Made by a program: the position numbers and the translations under genes. From contig CALLQC010000184.1 of NCBI GenBank assembly GCA_938015255.1, positions 1 through 36,391 of the forward strand: a stretch of DNA of 36,391 bases. The letters are read 5' to 3'. The notes under the pieces were generated by a model. That model saw only the letters and a program-made list of their open reading frames with translations, had not been told where the DNA came from and made no database searches. Shown here in pieces: positions 32,203 to 36,391 of this stretch. Within the stretch, counting starts at the first letter, position 1. Each line of letters starts with the position of its first letter. This DNA is from an uncultured Erythrobacter sp. (lineage in GTDB: Bacteria > Pseudomonadota > Alphaproteobacteria > Sphingomonadales > Sphingomonadaceae).

Positions 32203-33440
32203 TGTTGGCGATGCCCAAAACAATCAAGAGCGTGCACTCTTTGATGGTTGGCATGGGTATTTTTTTTGTCGGGCTGCCCGGTGCGGCATACGCAGCAACA
32301 ATACCGGATAAGGGCGTGGAGCCTGTATGCCGCGGCGTTGATGGCTACGCGGCAGATTTTGATGGGCGGCGCACATTTTTATGGAGGCCGCAATGGCTGG
32401 ATGCGATAAAGGCCAGTTCCGAACACAGCGCCGGGTTTGTTTCGGACGCTGAACAGGCGCTCAGACGGGGGCCTTACACAGTCACTGATAAGCCGGCACC
32501 GGTACACGGTGCATCACTGAATGACTATGCGTCTATCGGCCCATATTGGTGGCCGGACCCATCCAAAGCGAACGGTCTCCCTTATGTTCGCCGTGATGGG
32601 GAAGTTAATCCGGCTCGCAATGGTCTGCAATTTGACAAGAACCGTCTTCGCGCTTTGGGGGACGATCTGGAGGCACTGTCGGTTGCATACTTCATCACAT
32701 CTGATCACCGATTTGCGGATCATGCGGCTGGGTTGGTTCGGGTTTGGTTTCTCGATCCGGCAACCCGAATGAACCCTCACATGAATTTTGCCCAGGGGAT
32801 CCCCGGCAAGGTTAAAGGGCGCGGAGAGGGGATTATCGAGGCTTCGGACCTTTCAACCGTCATTGAGAGTATCGGATTGATCGCACCCGCGAATGCTCTG
32901 ACGAGCGGCGAGCTAGATATGCTGAGGGCGTGGTACGCAGAATTCGCCAGCTGGTTGGCAACCAGTGAACTTGGCGGTGATGAGATGCGAAAGCACAACA
33001 ATCATGGTGTATTTTTCGACTTCTATCTCGCCCATTTTGCGATCTTCGCCGGCCTTGAAGGAACTACGAAAAGCCTGGCCGAGAATTTTCTGGAATCTCG
33101 AATAGGCGTGCAAATGGATCAACAGGGACGGTTCTCCGAAGAATTGAAGCGGACGCGCAGTTGGCACTATTCAAATTATCTCGTCAGCGGAGCGGCGCGA
33201 TTGGCGACAATCGGTGAGTGCGTTGACGTCGATTTGTGGAACTCGCAGTTGGAGGACGGGCGAAGCCTATCGACTGCACGTCAATTCTTGCTGCGGTATT
33301 CGACTCGCCTTGAGGAATGGCCTTTTCCAGATCGCGACAAAGACGCTGGTTCATTCTCGAAAATGCAGAACATTTTCGATCGCACCGACTTTATGTTCCG
33401 CGCGCCGGGGCATCAGCCGGACAGCATCACACTTCCATAA
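32202..33440 (+). CDS. Secreted polyuronate lyase, PF05426 family (PL38-like)
   Basis: A 412-residue exported lyase (409 if started at ATG 32211). The signal peptide ends AAYA|A near residue 31. The body is an alpha/alpha-toroid type 'alginate lyase' (PF05426). The family block [20 protein letters not shown] is at 112-131, and the catalytic-region N266-N267-H268 sits in [20 protein letters not shown] follows, with Y323 as likely acid/base. YWWPDP and the following DGEVNP are features I associate with PL38 (glucuronan/cellouronate and some alginate lyases) more than PL5. It would cleave a polyuronate by beta-elimination in the periplasm to 4,5-unsaturated ends. The exact substrate is not readable from sequence; the gene neighbours argue against alginate. 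Confidence 0.8.
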   Translation: MLAMPKTIKSVHSLMVGMGIFFVGLPGAAYAATIPDKGVEPVCRGVDGYAADFDGRRTFLWRPQWLDAIKASSEHSAGFVSDAEQALRRGPYTVTDKPAPVHGASLNDYASIGPYWWPDPSKANGLPYVRRDGEVNPARNGLQFDKNRLRALGDDLEALSVAYFITSDHRFADHAAGLVRVWFLDPATRMNPHMNFAQGIPGKVKGRGEGIIEASDLSTVIESIGLIAPANALTSGELDMLRAWYAEFASWLATSELGGDEMRKHNNHGVFFDFYLAHFAIFAGLEGTTKSLAENFLESRIGVQMDQQGRFSEELKRTRSWHYSNYLVSGAARLATIGECVDVDLWNSQLEDGRSLSTARQFLLRYSTRLEEWPFPDRDKDAGSFSKMQNIFDRTDFMFRAPGHQPDSITLP

Positions 33441-33463
33441 CCTCGAAGACGGAGCATATTACA

Positions 33464-34495
33464 ATGGCAGACTTCCTATCCTTTGGTGAAATTATGCTTC
33501 GGCTCAAAACACCGGCGCATCAGCGTTTTTTCCAGTCACCCGAATTTGAGGCGACATTTGGAGGAGGCGAGGCCAATGTAGCCGTCGCTCTTAGCAATTA
33601 TGGGCTTGATGCTGGTTTCGTTAGCGCGCTGCCGGACAATGATATCGGTGACAATGCGATTATGGAGCTGCGCAAATTCGGCGTGGACACCGCGCATATC
33701 AGTCGCTCAGGCGACCGGGTCGGCATATATTTCCTGGAAACAGGGTCCAACCAACGGCCATCGAAAGTGGTTTATGACCGGTCAAACTCATCTATCTGCA
33801 ATGCCAGCGCAGCCGAGTTCGATTGGCGCGCCATTTTCGAAGGTGCGAAGTGGTTGCACATTACCGGCATCACACCAGCGCTCAGTCAATCGGCCGCTGA
33901 TCTCTCTATGGCCTGCGTAGAGGCCGCGAAGCAGGCTGGCGTCACTGTTTCGTGCGACTTCAACTTTCGCGGTAAATTGTGGAAGTATGGCAAGAGCGCG
34001 CCAGAGGTGATGCGCGAGCTGGTCAAATATGTCGACGTTGGCATTGCCAATGAGGAAGACTGTCAGAAATCCTTGGATATTTCGGTGGACGTTGACGTGG
34101 AGAGCGGAGAGCTGGACACTGCCAAATACGAAGCGCTCGGCCAGAAAGTCCTCGATATCTATCCCAATATGCACACGATCGCGATTACACTGCGTGAAAG
34201 CCTGAGCGCGGACCGCAATAACTGGTCTGCCTGCCTGCGCACCCGCGATGACGGCTTTATGCTGTCGAAGAAATACGAGCTGACTGATATTGTTGACCGT
34301 GTCGGGGGCGGGGACAGTTTTGCCTCGGCGCTGATATACGGCCTGAATGCTTATGAAGACCGCCAGCAAAGCCTGGAATTCGCAGTTGCTGCCAGCGCGT
34401 TAAAACACACGATTATGGGCGATTTCAACCGCGTGACTGTGTCCGAGGTTGAGAAGTTGATGAGTGGCGACGGATCGGGCCGCGTGCAGCGCTGA
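33464..34495 (+). CDS. kdgK: 2-dehydro-3-deoxygluconokinase
   Basis: A 343-residue PfkB-family sugar kinase that phosphorylates 2-keto-3-deoxygluconate to KDPG, feeding the lower Entner-Doudoroff pathway. [14 protein letters not shown] (31-44) is the KdgK substrate loop, and [13 protein letters not shown] (278-290) holds the catalytic base D284 and anion hole. GGAG (33451-33454) sits nine bases before ATG 33464; a frame extending upstream to 33317 overlaps the lyase and was rejected. It is the last gene of the four-gene catabolic unit, starting 23 bases after the lyase. The KDPG aldolase gene (eda) is not in the window. Confidence 0.93.
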   Translation: MADFLSFGEIMLRLKTPAHQRFFQSPEFEATFGGGEANVAVALSNYGLDAGFVSALPDNDIGDNAIMELRKFGVDTAHISRSGDRVGIYFLETGSNQRPSKVVYDRSNSSICNASAAEFDWRAIFEGAKWLHITGITPALSQSAADLSMACVEAAKQAGVTVSCDFNFRGKLWKYGKSAPEVMRELVKYVDVGIANEEDCQKSLDISVDVDVESGELDTAKYEALGQKVLDIYPNMHTIAITLRESLSADRNNWSACLRTRDDGFMLSKKYELTDIVDRVGGGDSFASALIYGLNAYEDRQQSLEFAVAASALKHTIMGDFNRVTVSEVEKLMSGDGSGRVQR

Positions 34496-34587
34496 ACGGG
34501 AAGGCAACACGGATCCCGATCGCCTGAATTTCAGTTTTGTGCGCGCGCCAGCGCACACACTTCGAATTTGATCGAACCGAATCGATA

Positions 34588-34605
34588 TTGATCAGTTTCG
34601 ATCAA
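34588..34605. promoter_or_regulatory. Palindromic operator candidate upstream of the dehydrogenase unit
   Basis: TTGATC-N6-GATCAA, a perfect 6-bp inverted repeat, lies in the 162-base gap between kdgK and the next gene, 52 bases before its ATG. A related half-site, TTGATCGAA, is at 34568-34576. The clustering of GATC-containing repeats in an AT-rich gap suggests a regulator site and hence a separate promoter for the next two genes. Confidence 0.4.
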
Positions 34606-34657
34606 TTCAGTAGGTTAATCACATGTGTTTCCAGCCGACCGGACAATTTACAAACTG

Positions 34658-35254
34658 ATGAATTTTCAAGCAACGCGGCGCTCGTTTCTGAGAGTTTGCG
34701 GGGTCGGCAGCATCCCGTTCGGACTGGCCGCGTGCGCGCCGGGCGAGGTCGTCTGCGAGGTTGGAAATTGGGCTCTGCCAGTAAAGCCTGCAGGCGTGTT
34801 CTTCGATTGCTTGCAGATGAGCGTCATGTCGGATGCTGCGAATTTGATCGTGGGCGATGGTGATTGGCCGACTGCTGATGATGCTCACGTGGTGACATAT
34901 CTTGATCAGATTTTCGGGGAATGGGCCGGGCCGGACTTGAAGGTGCGAATGTCCAGATTAGCAGAGCATTTGGGCAATTTTGCCGTCCAGCAACAAGGGC
35001 GCGCTTATGTGCAGCTTAATCAGGAACAGCGTTTGCAAACGCTCCGGCAATATGATGCTGCGGCGTTTGCGGATCGCAAGGATGAAGCCAATGCGACATA
35101 TATAGAATTCAAAACTCTGGTATTGAAAATCTATAACACCAGCGCCGAGGCCAACCGTGACTTCGTGCTCGTGCCGGGTGAGTATATAGGCAACCTGTCG
35201 GCAAGCGAGCATTTGGAATTGGTACGCGCCAAAGCACTGGAATTTGCCGGATGA
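34658..35254 (+). CDS. Gluconate 2-dehydrogenase subunit 3-family protein, Tat lipoprotein
   Basis: A 198-residue small subunit of a membrane-bound flavin dehydrogenase. The N-terminus has a Tat motif (TRRSFLRVCG) and a hydrophobic stretch ending in LAAC, a lipobox, so it is probably Tat-exported and lipidated. The mature part (MSVMSDAANLIVGDGDWPTADDAHVV and the following YLDQIF, quoted for location only) has the family's helical opening. It probably escorts the signal-less GMC subunit across the membrane, as in gluconate/sorbitol/glucoside-3 dehydrogenases. ATG 34658 was chosen because it precedes the Tat motif directly. Its stop overlaps the GMC start (ATGA). Confidence 0.8.
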   Translation: MNFQATRRSFLRVCGVGSIPFGLAACAPGEVVCEVGNWALPVKPAGVFFDCLQMSVMSDAANLIVGDGDWPTADDAHVVTYLDQIFGEWAGPDLKVRMSRLAEHLGNFAVQQQGRAYVQLNQEQRLQTLRQYDAAAFADRKDEANATYIEFKTLVLKIYNTSAEANRDFVLVPGEYIGNLSASEHLELVRAKALEFAG

Positions 35255-36391
35255 GCGCTCAGGCAGATGCAGATTTCGACGCGATTGTTGTCGGCTCAGG
35301 TATCACTGGCGGATGGGTTGCAAAGGAATTGTGTGAGCGGGGTCTTAAAGTTCTCGTTCTTGAACGCGGCCGCAATCTCGATCATCCCAGCGCCGAATAC
35401 ACCGATTTTGAGGCCCCGTGGGAGCTGGAATATCGCGGCATGGTCCCCGATTATCTCGCGGAGAATGACCGGTATGAAATGCTGCGGCGAAAACGGCATA
35501 TCTATCGCAACGAACATCGCCAGTTCTTTGTCGACGATGCTGAGCATCCTTATAGCTTTCCCGAAGATCGCCCGTTCATGTGGACGCGCGGATATCAGCT
35601 TGGCGGGCGCTCGCTGACATGGGCGCGCCAGTGCTACCGCTGGAGTCAAAAGGACTTCGACGCCAATCGCAAGGATGGTCACGGCTCCCCTTGGCCCATC
35701 GGCTATGACGACCTTGCCCCCTGGTATTCCAAGGTCGAGGCGTTTGCTGGCATTTCGGGCAATGTCGATGGCATTGATAGTCTGCCCGATGGCGAATTTC
35801 TGAAACCATGGGGCATGAGCGCAGCGGAAGACCAGATCGCGGCGAACCTGCGCAAAGAGCGACCCGATCGGCCCATGATTATCGGGCGCTGCGCCAATCT
35901 TACCGAAAATCACGAACCATCAAATGCTTTGGGACGCGGTGTTTGCCAAGCGCGCAGTCGCTGCTCCAGCGGGTGCGCATACGGAGCCTATTTTTCGTCG
36001 CTATCCGCCACGCTTCCTGCGGCACGTCTCACAGGAAATCTCACCGTTGTAACGGATTCGACAGTTGAATCGGTAGTCTATGATGCGAAGCAGCGCAAAG
36101 TGACAGGCGTGCGCGCTATCCGGTCGGCTGATGGCTCGCGGGAGAAATATTCGGGTAAAATCGTTTTCCTAAATGCCGGATCACTCAATTCTGTTCACCT
36201 TTTGATGAATTCGCAAGGGGCGCAGCATCCCAGTGGCCTCGCCAACAGCAGCGGGATGCTTGGCGCATATATCATGGATCACTTTGGCGGATCAGGCGCT
36301 TCGGGTGATGTGCCCGGCCTTGATGATCGTTATGCGTTCGGGCGTAGGCCAGTGGGCATTTACGTGCCCAATTACCGGCATGAGCAGTTAG
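35251..36391 (+). CDS. GMC-family FAD oxidoreductase, 5' part
   Basis: The first 380 residues of a glucose-methanol-choline-type flavoprotein; the gene runs out of the window with no stop. The FAD motif is VVGSGITGGWVAKEL (13-27), followed by VLVLERGR. GGRSLTWARQCYRW and WPIGYDDLAPWYSKVE are characteristic of the gluconate/sugar dehydrogenase branch. A Cys-rich segment RCSSGCAYGAY is also seen in that branch. There is no signal peptide, fitting export together with the Tat-tagged subunit just upstream, whose stop it overlaps (ATGA). The substrate could be a sugar, sugar acid or glycoside (for instance 3-keto-glycoside formation). A cytochrome c subunit may follow beyond the window. Confidence 0.88.
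   Translation, partial: MSAQADADFDAIVVGSGITGGWVAKELCERGLKVLVLERGRNLDHPSAEYTDFEAPWELEYRGMVPDYLAENDRYEMLRRKRHIYRNEHRQFFVDDAEHPYSFPEDRPFMWTRGYQLGGRSLTWARQCYRWSQKDFDANRKDGHGSPWPIGYDDLAPWYSKVEAFAGISGNVDGIDSLPDGEFLKPWGMSAAEDQIAANLRKERPDRPMIIGRCANLTENHEPSNALGRGVCQARSRCSSGCAYGAYFSSLSATLPAARLTGNLTVVTDSTVESVVYDAKQRKVTGVRAIRSADGSREKYSGKIVFLNAGSLNSVHLLMNSQGAQHPSGLANSSGMLGAYIMDHFGGSGASGDVPGLDDRYAFGRRPVGIYVPNYRHEQL

Noticed and set aside
1-36391. CRISPR arrays, insertion sequences, phage genes
   Set aside because: No regularly spaced direct repeats, transposase motifs or phage structural genes were seen on either strand.

Overview
The window looks like chromosome of a GC-rich alphaproteobacterium of the Sphingomonadales, most like the Erythrobacter/Altererythrobacter group. 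This rests on protein character (System I cytochrome c maturation, an OxyR with both redox cysteines, a short FtsY, Kup, a PA2169/DUF2383 protein), on the compact GC-rich coding style, and on the small sphingomonad-type proteins. No database search was possible, so the taxonomic call is inference.

Region by region. 1-1200: the 3' end of rpmE with a strong terminator, a reverse-strand 2OG-Fe(II) oxygenase, and tRNA-His. 1273-7375: a leucine-dehydrogenase-like enzyme, then an uninterrupted overlapping cytochrome c maturation operon ccmC-ccmD-ccmE-ccmF-ccmG-ccmH-ccmI, including a 48-residue ccmD; ccmA and ccmB are not here. 7402-9753: kup with its own candidate promoter and a small orphan gene. 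9763-15047 (reverse strand): GGDEF/EAL protein, dapF, mtaB, ftsY and yciB; the last four overlap by 1-4 bases. 15251-19891: EVE-domain protein, a ThDP enzyme, a small membrane protein, an LplT-like MFS protein and pgsA. 20117-23048 (reverse strand): rnd, oxyR and an AT-richer zinc-ribbon orphan. 23241-29989: aspS, a DUF2383 protein, a Tat-type lipoprotein, acpP-fabF-mltG, and a 2H phosphoesterase that appears to lack any ordinary start codon.

30080-36391: to the right of tRNA-Met the content becomes accessory. First comes the fossil of a TonB-dependent receptor (plug-domain fragment only). Then follows a tight uronate-catabolic unit: an RpiB/LacA-fold isomerase resembling DhuI, KduD, a secreted PF05426 polysaccharide lyase with features of PL38, and KdgK. 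Together these would turn a polyuronate into unsaturated uronate, then the 4-deoxy-5-hexosulose-uronate, the diketo acid, 2-keto-3-deoxygluconate (KDG) and finally KDPG. Because alginate-derived DEH is reduced directly to KDG without an isomerase, the isomerase plus KduD pair argues for a glucuronan/glycosaminoglycan/ulvan-like substrate rather than alginate, even though the lyase would be auto-labelled 'alginate lyase'. A second unit, a Tat lipoprotein of the gluconate 2-dehydrogenase subunit 3 family and a GMC flavoprotein cut by the window end, may oxidise sugars in the periplasm.

The best candidates for something new are the uronate locus with its non-classical isomerase, the receptor fossil next to it, the 2H phosphoesterase with an apparent ATC start directly after mltG, and the imported-looking zinc-ribbon gene behind oxyR.
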